A DNA stretch of 64,000 bases. Origin: Thauera terpenica 58Eu. GTDB taxonomy: Bacteria > Pseudomonadota > Gammaproteobacteria > Burkholderiales > Rhodocyclaceae. The notes beneath the pieces were generated by a model. It did not search any database. It was not told the DNA's origin and saw only the letters and a program-made list of their open reading frames with translations. The stretch is from positions 1 to 64,000 of the forward strand of contig NZ_ATJV01000092.1 in the NCBI RefSeq assembly GCF_000443165.1, written 5' to 3'. Position numbers and translations under genes: made by a program. Below, piece by piece: positions 16,837 through 24,322 of the stretch (positions are counted from its first letter, which is position 1; each line of letters starts with the position of its first letter).

Positions 16837-18090
16837 CTAGAGAGCTCCTTGGTCGTGTTTGCCCTCGCGGGACGCTGCCTCGGATCGCCGAAACGTACGC
16901 CACAGCATCAGGTCATAGGCGATCTTGAGCAGCCCGCAGGCCACCAGCGGTGTCGCAAGCCATCCGGCGTCGAAAAGCGCGCCACCGATCGCCGGGCTCG
17001 CCGCAGCCGCGAGACTCCTGGGCACGGCAGTGAAGCTTGCGGCCGCAGCGCGCTCCTGCGGTGTGACGACAGCCATGACGAAGGCCGAGCGCGTCGGCAC
17101 GTCCATCTGCGACAGGGCGCTGCGCACGAACAGCAGCGCGAGCGCCGTCGGCAGGCTCTCGGCGAAGGCCGCCAGAATCAGGCAGACGCTCGACGGGATG
17201 TGGGTGAAGACCATCGTGTTGATCAGGCCGATGTGGCGTGCCACCCAGGGCGCGGCCAGTTGCGAGGCCGCCGAAAGCAGCCCCGCCCAGAAGAAGAACT
17301 GGCCAGCGGCGGCGAGCGAAAGCTCGAAGCGCTCGAACAGCCAGAGCGCGAGCAAGGTATTGACGATCAAGCCGCCGGCGAAGGCGTCAACCGAGAACAG
17401 TGCCGCCAGCTTAATCACGACGCCGCGCGACGGCCCCAGGGCTGCGGGCGGTCCAGCCTGGTCTTGTCCGGATGAATCCGGCAATGCGCGATACAGGAAG
17501 AAGATCGCCACGCCGGCGAGCCCGTAGGCGACGAACATGAGGCGCAGCGCGTCGAGCTGGGATACGCCGGCCGTCGTCAGGACCTCGGGGAAAGCCGTCG
17601 CCAGCGACCCCAGCGCCGCACAGCATGCGCCAACGAAGGTGTAGCGTGCGAAGAGGAAGGTGCGCGCCTCGCCCTGCGCCGACGCCGCCAGCCGGGCGTG
17701 CTCCAGCGGCAGGAACACGCTGACGTCGCCGGAGCTGGGGTTCATCGTGCCGACGAAGGCAACGATCAGCAGCGGCCAGAATGCACCAATGCCATCCATG
17801 CCACCGAGGCCGGCCAGAAGGAGACCGGTCGCCGTCATCAGTCCGGCAGCAGCCAGCAACAAGCGGCGCTGGGTGAAGCGATGGCCCCAGTGCCCGACCG
17901 CCAGGGTCGCGAGCGCGGATCCGAGCAAGGTGGCCGAACTGATCAGCCCGACTTCCCACTTGCCGAGCCCGAGCGCGAGCAGATAGACCGGCAGCAGGAT
18001 GGCGACGAAGCCGTCGGTGAACGCCCGCAGCCCCCGCCCCAGCAGTAACAGGCGCGCCTCGGGCGCGGCGCTGGCGGGGAGCAGCATCAC
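16837..18090 (-). CDS. MFS transporter linked to the chromate genes
   Basis: 417 residues with about twelve hydrophobic segments. The first loop has the MFS-like GHWGHRFTQRRLLLAA. The two halves are separated by a cytoplasmic linker near residues 205-225 (DSSGQDQAGPPAALGPSRGV). It begins 36 bases after the chrA stop in the same direction, suggesting a chrB-chrA-MFS transcript. MFS genes accompany chr determinants in other Betaproteobacteria, but the substrate is unknown; export of a chromium species is a guess from context. The C-terminal tail is charged and lacks metal-binding clusters. Confidence 0.78.
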   Translation of the reverse strand: MMLLPASAAPEARLLLLGRGLRAFTDGFVAILLPVYLLALGLGKWEVGLISSATLLGSALATLAVGHWGHRFTQRRLLLAAAGLMTATGLLLAGLGGMDGIGAFWPLLIVAFVGTMNPSSGDVSVFLPLEHARLAASAQGEARTFLFARYTFVGACCAALGSLATAFPEVLTTAGVSQLDALRLMFVAYGLAGVAIFFLYRALPDSSGQDQAGPPAALGPSRGVVIKLAALFSVDAFAGGLIVNTLLALWLFERFELSLAAAGQFFFWAGLLSAASQLAAPWVARHIGLINTMVFTHIPSSVCLILAAFAESLPTALALLFVRSALSQMDVPTRSAFVMAVVTPQERAAAASFTAVPRSLAAAASPAIGGALFDAGWLATPLVACGLLKIAYDLMLWRTFRRSEAASREGKHDQGAL

Positions 18091-18126
18091 TGTCCGTCCT
18101 CCAGCCTTGGGAAGTCGCTGAAGCCG

Positions 18127-19473
18127 TCAGCGCAGATAGGTGAAGACAAGGCCGATGGCGGCGCAGACGGCAATCACCTTCATGATGTCCTGCTTGTACT
18201 TCCACAGCGCGATGAAGGCCGCCAAGGAGATCAGCGCGTAGAACCACTCGAAGCCACCGGCGAACGGCGCGGCTTCGGTCGCCCTCGGCAAGATGACGTG
18301 CCAGCCGAAGAACAGGGCCAGGTTGAGCACCACGCCCACCACGGCGGCGGTGATGCCGGTGAGCGGCGCAGTGAACTTCAGGTCGCCGTGGGTGGATTCC
18401 ACCAGCGGCGCCCCGGCCAGGATGAACACGAAACTGGGCAGGAAGGTGAAGAAGGTGGCGACCGTGGCGCCCGCCATGCCGGCGAGCGCCAGCGCATCCG
18501 GCCCGAAGATTTCCTTGGTCCAGGCGCCGACGAAGCCGACGAAGGACACCACCATGATCAGCGGTCCCGGCGTGGTCTCGCCGAGCGCCAGGCCGTCGAT
18601 CATCTGCGTGCCGGTCAGCCAGCCGTAGGTCTCCACGCCGCCCTGATAGACGTAGGGCAGCACGGCATAGGCGCCGCCGAAGGTCAGCAGCGCCGCCTTG
18701 GTGAAGAACTCGCCCATGTCGCGCAGTACGGGATCCTCCAGCATCGCCATGGCCCCGACCCAGAGTGCCAGGGCCGCGATCAGCAGCGTGACGAGGTAGG
18801 ACCAGCGGAACCGGGTGTGGGCCATCGGCGGGGTGTCGTCGTCGATGAGCGCCGGGCCGTAGTCCTTGTCGCTGGCCCCGTGCCCGCCGCCCACCCGGAA
18901 CTTGTCCGGCATCACCCGGCCGCCGATGTAGCCCAGGATGCCGGCCACGAGCACGATGTAGGGGAAGGGGACGCCGAAGACAAAGATGGCGACGAAGGAC
19001 GCTGCCGCCAGCGCCCAAAGCACATTGTTCTTCAATGCCCGCGAGCCGATGCGCCAGGCGGCGAAGACGACGATGGCCACCACCGCCGGCTTGATGCCGT
19101 TGAACACCCCCTGCACGAAGGTCAGGTTGCCGAAGGCCAGATAGACGTAGGTGAGCGCCGCGAGGATGAAGAGCGAGGGCAGCACGAACAGGACGCCGGC
19201 GACGATGCCGCCCCAGGTGCGATGCAGCAGCCAGCCGATGTAGATGGCGAGCTGCTGCGCCTCGGGACCGGGCAGCAGCATGCAGTAATTGAGCGCATGC
19301 AGGAAACGGTGCTCGGAAATCCAGCGCCGTTTTTCCACCAGCTCTTGGTGCATGATCGCGATCTGCCCGGCGGGACCGCCGAAGCTGATGAAGCCGAGCT
19401 TGAGCCAGTAGAGGAAGGCCTCGCGGAAAGAGGGGTGGGCGGGTCGCGCCTGGGTTGGGGGCGAGGTGTTCAC
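18127..19473 (-). CDS. chrA: Chromate transporter ChrA (CHR family)
   Basis: Inner membrane chromate exporter, 448 residues, the long two-domain form. Each half carries the CHR signature: FREAFLYWLKLGFISFGGPAGQ and HQELVEKRRWISEHRFLHAL in the first, FFTKAALLTFGGAYAVLPYV and LALGETTPGPLIMVVSFVGF in the second. LLPGPEAQQLAIYIGWLLH is typical. A GTG start at 19473 overlaps the chrB stop as GTGA, giving translational coupling. With ChrB upstream this is a standard chromate resistance pair. Confidence 0.92.
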   Translation of the reverse strand: MNTSPPTQARPAHPSFREAFLYWLKLGFISFGGPAGQIAIMHQELVEKRRWISEHRFLHALNYCMLLPGPEAQQLAIYIGWLLHRTWGGIVAGVLFVLPSLFILAALTYVYLAFGNLTFVQGVFNGIKPAVVAIVVFAAWRIGSRALKNNVLWALAAASFVAIFVFGVPFPYIVLVAGILGYIGGRVMPDKFRVGGGHGASDKDYGPALIDDDTPPMAHTRFRWSYLVTLLIAALALWVGAMAMLEDPVLRDMGEFFTKAALLTFGGAYAVLPYVYQGGVETYGWLTGTQMIDGLALGETTPGPLIMVVSFVGFVGAWTKEIFGPDALALAGMAGATVATFFTFLPSFVFILAGAPLVESTHGDLKFTAPLTGITAAVVGVVLNLALFFGWHVILPRATEAAPFAGGFEWFYALISLAAFIALWKYKQDIMKVIAVCAAIGLVFTYLR

Positions 19474-20414
19474 GTGGTCTTGTCCTTGTAGTTCTGCAGC
19501 AGCCAGTCGAAGACCTCGCACGCACGGCCGAGCAGCACGTCGTCGTCGGGCTCGGATGCCCGCAAGCCGGCGAGCAGCGCTTCGATGCCTGGCGCCTCCG
19601 GCACCGGCAGCCCGCCCGCGTCCAGGCAATGCACCAGCTCGCCCAGCCGCAGCAGCGCGGGGTCCGCCTCCAGCCCGAAGCTGGCCAGCAAGGTCTCGAA
19701 GGTGACCCGGGCGCCAACATGGCTGAACGTCGCACCGTCGAAATCGAAGCCGAGCCAGTCGGCCTGGCAGTCGCGGGGACTCGCCAGCCAGACGATGCGG
19801 GCCTTCGGGTCGATGAAGCGGCGGATGAGCCAGGCCGTGGCCAGCCGGTCCACCCACGGACGTGCGCGCGTGGCCCAGATGCGGCCCTGATAGTCGGCGC
19901 GTGCGCGTCTTGGAATGTCGGCCTGGCGGGCAGTCGGTTCGTCGGGAGCCATGCGGCGGATGAGCGTATCGCGCAGATCGTCGAGCAGGCTCAGGGTCTG
20001 CCGCTGCGCCTCGCCGGGGAAGAAATCGATGTGCGTCAATTGCTCGAAGCGGCGCACGAGCGCCTGGAGCTTACGCGCTGCGACGGCGCCGTCGAGCGAT
20101 GCCTGGATCCGCCCGAGGTCCTTGATCTCCCCGGCGATGTTGGCGTACTCCTCGCCCCGGTCGAACAGGGCGCGCAGCGCGTCTTCTCTTGCCTCGTCGC
20201 ACCCCGACAGACGGTAAATCTCGCCGCTCCCCCCGGCCTCCACCGCTTGCCCGGCCACCTCGTCCAGCACCGCAGCGCTGTCGGCCGAGTCCGGTAGCAG
20301 ATACACCCCGTCGCGCAGCGTCGCGCAGCCCAGGGCCTTGACCGAGCGCCAGACGCGCATGCGGCCGGTCGAGGCCTTGGTGGGCAGGCTGACGAAAAGG
20401 GCGAGATAGCTCAA
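19470..20414 (-). CDS. chrB: Chromate resistance protein ChrB
   Basis: 314 residues from TTG 20414. The N-terminal part (FVSLPTKASTGRMRVWRSVKALGC, split here by a loop) and the C-terminal half with WATRARPWVDRLATAWLIRR, FDFDGATFSHVG and CLDAGG match ChrB, the chromate-sensing regulator/auxiliary of chrA. I prefer the TTG start because GAGGAG lies seven bases upstream; an ATG at 20465 would place that site inside the gene. It is first in a chrB-chrA-MFS operon and probably regulates it through the dyad just upstream. Confidence 0.88.
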   Translation of the reverse strand: MSYLALFVSLPTKASTGRMRVWRSVKALGCATLRDGVYLLPDSADSAAVLDEVAGQAVEAGGSGEIYRLSGCDEAREDALRALFDRGEEYANIAGEIKDLGRIQASLDGAVAARKLQALVRRFEQLTHIDFFPGEAQRQTLSLLDDLRDTLIRRMAPDEPTARQADIPRRARADYQGRIWATRARPWVDRLATAWLIRRFIDPKARIVWLASPRDCQADWLGFDFDGATFSHVGARVTFETLLASFGLEADPALLRLGELVHCLDAGGLPVPEAPGIEALLAGLRASEPDDDVLLGRACEVFDWLLQNYKDKTT

Positions 20415-20436
20415 TACCGGGCTCCTCAAACTAATG

Positions 20437-20465
20437 AATGTTTGAACTGTAACGCGCAGTTTCAA
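20437..20465 (-). promoter_or_regulatory. chrB promoter with overlapping inverted repeat
   Basis: On the minus strand TTGAAA (20465-20460) and AACATT (20442-20437) are spaced by 17 bases and lie shortly before the TTG start. A dyad TTTGAACTG / CAGTTTCAA on the plus strand (20441-20449 and 20457-20465; core AACTG/CAGTT) covers the -35 box and spacer. A repressor bound there would block initiation; ChrB is the obvious candidate. The rest of the 325-base divergent gap has only a TATAAA-like -10 element near 20684 for the plus-strand gene. Confidence 0.42.
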
Positions 20466-20739
20466 TTATTACCAATATCCGCAGCCTATCCCTCCTGGGC
20501 GACCTCGCAAACCGCATCGGAATGATGGCCGATCGGGCCACAGGTCCACTGGCTGTGCGCCTTGCCTCGCCCCCAGGGTCGGTGGCGGCAGCGGCGTTGC
20601 ACCCATGCGTGGGCGGGGCAATTCTCGCCACAGCCCCGACGTTTCCGATTGTTTCGAATTTCCCGCAACAAGCCGGACTCCTGTATAAAACGGCCCACGG
20701 ATCGCCGAAGGCGCCCAGCCCTCGCGAAACCGACCCGAC

Positions 20740-21150
20740 ATGACCGTGTTTGCCGCCCCCTCCCTCTTCTCGCAAAAGATCGCCCGCGCGTTGGCGAGGG
20801 GCTTGGTCGGGCTGCTGATGCTCTCGCATGCGCTGTTCGCGTTCTCGAGCGCGATCTCCCTGTCTCACGACCCCTTGCGTGCAACCACGCACGTGCATGC
20901 CTTTGCCGCTGCAGACTTGGGTCAAGACGATCATGGCCACAGCCATGATGACTTTGAGGACGAGGGCGGCCCCCACCAACACGGTCACAACGCGGCCGAC
21001 CACAGCCACGACAAGCCAAACGTCCCGCCGGCGCACGCGATGGGTATCCCACCGCTTTCTGACCAGTGGGTCGCCGACGACCGTCGCTCCGTCTATCCCG
21101 CGCCCTGCGCCACGCTCGAGCGCCCGCCAAAACGTCTCCTGATCGTTTGA
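20740..21150 (+). CDS. His-rich exported protein
   Basis: 136 residues. A hydrophobic segment near residues 17-40 (ALARGLVGLLMLSHALFAFS) serves as signal peptide or anchor. Then comes a dense His/Asp stretch, roughly residues 48-95 (HVHAF, DDHGHSHDDFEDEGGPHQHG, HNAADHSHDKP), built to bind several divalent metal ions. The tail is proline-rich without cysteines. It opens a plus-strand group with HupE/UreJ-like, anchor and DMT genes, and resembles in design, but not in sequence, the His-rich protein at 300. Periplasmic metal buffering is inferred. Confidence 0.65.
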   Translation: MTVFAAPSLFSQKIARALARGLVGLLMLSHALFAFSSAISLSHDPLRATTHVHAFAAADLGQDDHGHSHDDFEDEGGPHQHGHNAADHSHDKPNVPPAHAMGIPPLSDQWVADDRRSVYPAPCATLERPPKRLLIV

Positions 21151-21213
21151 CCTGTCGAGTCCCGCGCGCTTGAAGCGCCGGGATCACCCAGCAAACCTCA
21201 TCGGAAGACATCC

Positions 21214-21948
21214 ATGACCCATTCCTTCCCCAGCCAGGGGCGGGCAGCCGTGCTGCCACGCTCCGGGCCGCTGCTGCACGCTTTCACTGGCGTGCTGCTC
21301 TACCTGCTTTTTACCGCGCTTGCGCACGCCCATGGCGTGGCCGAGGGCGACAAGGGCTACATCCAGGAGATCTCGGGCACGCACCTGCTGCCCTTCACCT
21401 ACCTCGGCGCCAAGCACATGGTCACCGGTTACGACCATCTGCTGTTCCTGGCAGGGGTGATCTTCTTTCTCTACAAGCTCAAGGACATCGCGCTCTACGT
21501 CAGCCTGTTCGCGATCGGGCACTCGGTCACCATGTTGTACGGTGTCTATGCCGGGGTGAACGTCAATGCCTACCTGATCGACGCGATCATCGGCCTGTCG
21601 GTGGTGTACAAGGCCCTCGACAACCTCGGTGCCTTCCAGCGCTGGTTCGGCGTGCAGCCGAACACCAAGGTGGCGACCCTGGTCTTCGGCCTGTTCCACG
21701 GCTTTGGCCTGGCGGCCAAGATCCAGGAGTTCGAGATCGCCCGCGATGGCCTGCTGCCCAACCTGCTGGCGTTCAATGTCGGCGTGGAGATCGGCCAGTT
21801 GCTCGCGCTCGGCGCGATCCTGATCGCGATGGGCTTCTGGCGCCGTACCGCCGGCTTTTTCCAGCACGCCTATACCGCCAACGTTGCCATGATGTGCGCC
21901 GGTTTCATGCTGATCGGTTATCAGCTTACCGGCCTGTTCGTATCCTGA
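21214..21948 (+). CDS. HupE/UreJ-family membrane protein
   Basis: 244 residues. A leader with a hydrophobic helix (GPLLHAFTGVLLYLLFTALA) ends near HAHGVAEGD, then six or so helices. The motif HMVTGYDHLLFLAGVIFFLY and a second His-containing helix (FGLFHGFGLAAKIQEF) are hallmarks of the HupE/UreJ family, members of which facilitate nickel or cobalt passage across membranes. Conserved His and Asp in these helices form the likely metal path. It lies between a His-rich exported protein and a membrane anchor protein in one direction; nickel/cobalt handling is inferred from family. Confidence 0.83.
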   Translation: MTHSFPSQGRAAVLPRSGPLLHAFTGVLLYLLFTALAHAHGVAEGDKGYIQEISGTHLLPFTYLGAKHMVTGYDHLLFLAGVIFFLYKLKDIALYVSLFAIGHSVTMLYGVYAGVNVNAYLIDAIIGLSVVYKALDNLGAFQRWFGVQPNTKVATLVFGLFHGFGLAAKIQEFEIARDGLLPNLLAFNVGVEIGQLLALGAILIAMGFWRRTAGFFQHAYTANVAMMCAGFMLIGYQLTGLFVS

Positions 21949-21968
21949 GATTGAAGGAATCATCCACC

Positions 21969-22661
21969 ATGTACAACACCGATCTTCCCCGCCGTGCCGA
22001 ACTGCCGAGCACCGGCAAGCTGCTGCGCTCGACCGCCCTGGCTGCACTGATCGCCGGCGGGCTCCTCGTCACCACTGTACTGCCCGCCGAGTACGGCATC
22101 GACCCCTCGGGCATCGGTCGTGCCCTGGGACTCACGCCGATGGGCGAAATCAAGATCTCGCTCGCGGCCGAGGCCCGCGCAGAAGAGCGCGTTGCCACAG
22201 AAACGGCGCCCGCACAACTTGTAGCCGTCGCACCTTCGGTTCGTGCCGAAGCGGCGCCTGTCCCCGCACCGGCACCTGCGCCGGTCGCGGTTGCCGCATC
22301 GACGCCCGCAGCGGTCGCGCCCGAGGCCGCCGCCGGACGCCAGGACACGATGACCGTCACGCTCAAGCCCGGCCAGGGCGCCGAGGTCAAGCTCGCAATG
22401 AACAAGGACGGCCGTGTCCGCTATGAGTGGGCGAGCGCCGGTGGCCCGGTGAACTTCGATACCCATGGCGACCCCTACGACGCGCCGAAAAACTTCTATC
22501 ACGGCTACGGCAAGGGGCGTAATGAGCTCGGCAGCAAGGGAGAACTGGTCGCGGCGTTCGACGGCAAGCACGGCTGGTTCTGGCGCAACCGCTCCGGCTA
22601 TGACGTCACGGTGACGCTCAAGACCCAAGGCGATTACGCCAAAATCGAGCGCGTGCTGTAA
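21969..22661 (+). CDS. Transmembrane anchor protein following HupE-like gene
   Basis: 230 residues from ATG 21969, with AAGGA about 11 bases upstream; the in-frame ATG at 21894 lies inside the preceding gene. One N-terminal helix (LRSTALAALIAGGLLVTTVL, residues 19-38), an Ala/Pro-rich flexible stretch (about 75-125), then a compact C-terminal domain (TVTLKPGQGAEVKLAMNKDG, VRYEWASAGGPVNFDTHGDP, HGWFWRNRSGYDVTVTLKTQ) exposed to the periplasm. The domain looks like a beta-sandwich with several His, Trp and Asp. Such genes recur next to HupE/UreJ-type genes; I know of no demonstrated function. A strong terminator follows. Confidence 0.7.
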   Translation: MYNTDLPRRAELPSTGKLLRSTALAALIAGGLLVTTVLPAEYGIDPSGIGRALGLTPMGEIKISLAAEARAEERVATETAPAQLVAVAPSVRAEAAPVPAPAPAPVAVAASTPAAVAPEAAAGRQDTMTVTLKPGQGAEVKLAMNKDGRVRYEWASAGGPVNFDTHGDPYDAPKNFYHGYGKGRNELGSKGELVAAFDGKHGWFWRNRSGYDVTVTLKTQGDYAKIERVL

Positions 22662-22667
22662 GCGCAG

Positions 22668-22697
22668 CGCCCCCATCCCGCCGGGGTGGGGGCGTTT
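22668..22697 (+). terminator. Rho-independent-type terminator
   Basis: An 8-bp stem (CGCCCCCA / TGGGGGCG) with an inner CCC/GGG extension and GCCG loop, followed by only three T. It begins 7 bases after the anchor-protein stop. Confidence 0.6.
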
Positions 22698-22747
22698 CCG
22701 ACCATTCGTTCTCAGCGGATTGCGGCCACACCGTTCTGGCAAGGGCA

Positions 22748-23791
22748 ATGAACAACATCTATGTGATCCATGCGCTGCTCGCTGCGGCCTTGTTCGGCGC
22801 GAGCACGCCGTTCGCCAAGCTGCTCGTCGGCGAGATGTCACCCTGGCTTTTGGCCGGGCTGCTCTATCTTGGAAGCGGGCTCGGGCTGGCTGCGGCGCGC
22901 CTGATCCGCGATCGCGGCTGGACGCCTTCGGGCCTGGCCAAGGGTGAATGGCCATGGCTGCTGGGCGCGATCGTGTTCGGCGGCGTGCTCGGGCCGCTTG
23001 CGCTGATGTTCGGCCTCACGCGCACCACGGGCGCGGCAGCGTCGCTGCTGCTCAACCTCGAAGCGGTCCTGACCGCCGTCATCGCCTGGGTCGTCTTCAA
23101 GGAGAACGCCGACCGCCGCATCGTGCTCGGCATGCTCGCGATCGTGGCAGGCGGTGTCGTGCTGTCCTGGCCGGGTGGCGAAGGGGGCGCGAGCGATTGG
23201 GTCGGCCCGCTCGCCATCGCCGCCGGCTATCTGTGCTGGGCGATCGACAACAACCTGACGCGACGGGTCTCGGCCTCGGATGCGCTCTTCATTGCGGCCA
23301 CGAAAGGTGCGGTGGCGGGCACGGTCAACGTCGGGCTGGCGTTTGCGCTCGGCGCGAGTCTGCCGGACGGCCCGGTCCTGCTCGGCACCATGGTCGTCGG
23401 GTTGTTCGGCTATGGCATCAGCCTGGTGCTCTTCGTGCTTGCGCTGCGCGGACTGGGGACGGCGCGCACCGGCGCCTACTTCTCGACTGCGCCGTTTATC
23501 GGCGCTGCGGTGTCGCTGGTCCTGCTCGGCGAGTCGACCTCGATCTCATTCTGGATTGCGGCAGCCCTGATGGGCTGGGGGGTGTGGCTACACCTCACCG
23601 AGCACCACGAGCACGAGCACACGCATGAGCCGATGGAGCATGGCCATCGGCACATCCATGACGAACACCACCAGCACGAACACGACTTCGCCTGGAACAG
23701 TGACGATCCACATGAACATCGGCACCGCCACGAGGCGCTGGTCCACAAGCACCCGCACTTTCCGGACATCCACCATCGGCATTCACATTGA
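22748..23791 (+). CDS. EamA/DMT-family transporter with long His-rich C-terminal tail
   Basis: 347 residues. Ten helices in two EamA repeats (FGASTPFAKLLVGEMSPWLL... and LFIAATKGAVAGTVNVGLAF...) fill residues 1 to about 283. They are followed by a 60-residue hydrophilic tail with more than twenty His (EHHEHEHTHEPMEHGHRHIH, then HEHRHRHEALVHKHPHFPDI). The tail is unusual for DMT proteins, most of which move metabolites, and points to metal binding. The gene closes the group with HupE/UreJ-like and anchor genes, though the terminator at 22668 suggests its own promoter. A metal exporter is plausible; the direction and ion are not shown. Confidence 0.78.
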   Translation: MNNIYVIHALLAAALFGASTPFAKLLVGEMSPWLLAGLLYLGSGLGLAAARLIRDRGWTPSGLAKGEWPWLLGAIVFGGVLGPLALMFGLTRTTGAAASLLLNLEAVLTAVIAWVVFKENADRRIVLGMLAIVAGGVVLSWPGGEGGASDWVGPLAIAAGYLCWAIDNNLTRRVSASDALFIAATKGAVAGTVNVGLAFALGASLPDGPVLLGTMVVGLFGYGISLVLFVLALRGLGTARTGAYFSTAPFIGAAVSLVLLGESTSISFWIAAALMGWGVWLHLTEHHEHEHTHEPMEHGHRHIHDEHHQHEHDFAWNSDDPHEHRHRHEALVHKHPHFPDIHHRHSH

Positions 23792-24322
23792 TTGACCAGA
23801 ACACCAATTTGGCGTCTCCAATATGTCATGCGAGGTGGCGGCTTCACTCGGTTACTTGCCGTTCGGACCACGAAGTGCCCGATGGCTGGATTGGGTCGGG
23901 TCGAGACAGCCGCAGTCGGCTTGCCGCGCTCCCGCGCAGGTGTGAACTGGAAGTCTCAGTCCGGCCATCAAGAGTCATTCGTCGCTCAAGCCTATCGGGC
24001 CGGTTAAGACTGGTTCCGGACGCTCAGCTTTGACGACTGAGTTTTTGCGTGGCGCCGCAACCGATCGTTCACCGAGCTGGATCTCAAACGGCCCCTCAAC
24101 CAACTGGACCAGTCGATCGGCAGGGGCGCGGAAGGTGCAAAACTCGGGAACGGCCGCTTACGCCGTGCACGAGCTGGTGCGCGACTACGACGGGGCCATC
24201 ACACTCCTTGACGGTATGACCTCGTGTTAGGCTAACTTCAATACATTTGGTATTTCTTGATCAATCCGAAGGCCACAAGTCAATCCCACCTTCGATATTG
24301 CCCGCTGACAAGGAGGTAGCTG
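23792..24322. other. Gene-poor junction between metal block and defence genes
   Basis: 531 bases without a convincing gene. A 66-codon frame at 24030-24230 has the plausible-looking end AYAVHELVRDYDGAITLLDG, but its first part has no coding character; it may be a gene remnant. The 16-bp match to 52-67 lies at 23955-23970. The strong ribosome binding site AAGGAGG of the next gene is at 24310-24316. Confidence 0.4.

Noticed and set aside
17411-19735. 774-codon minus-strand frame over chrA and the MFS gene
   Set aside because: It reads both genes out of frame and is Arg/Pro-rich without domains.
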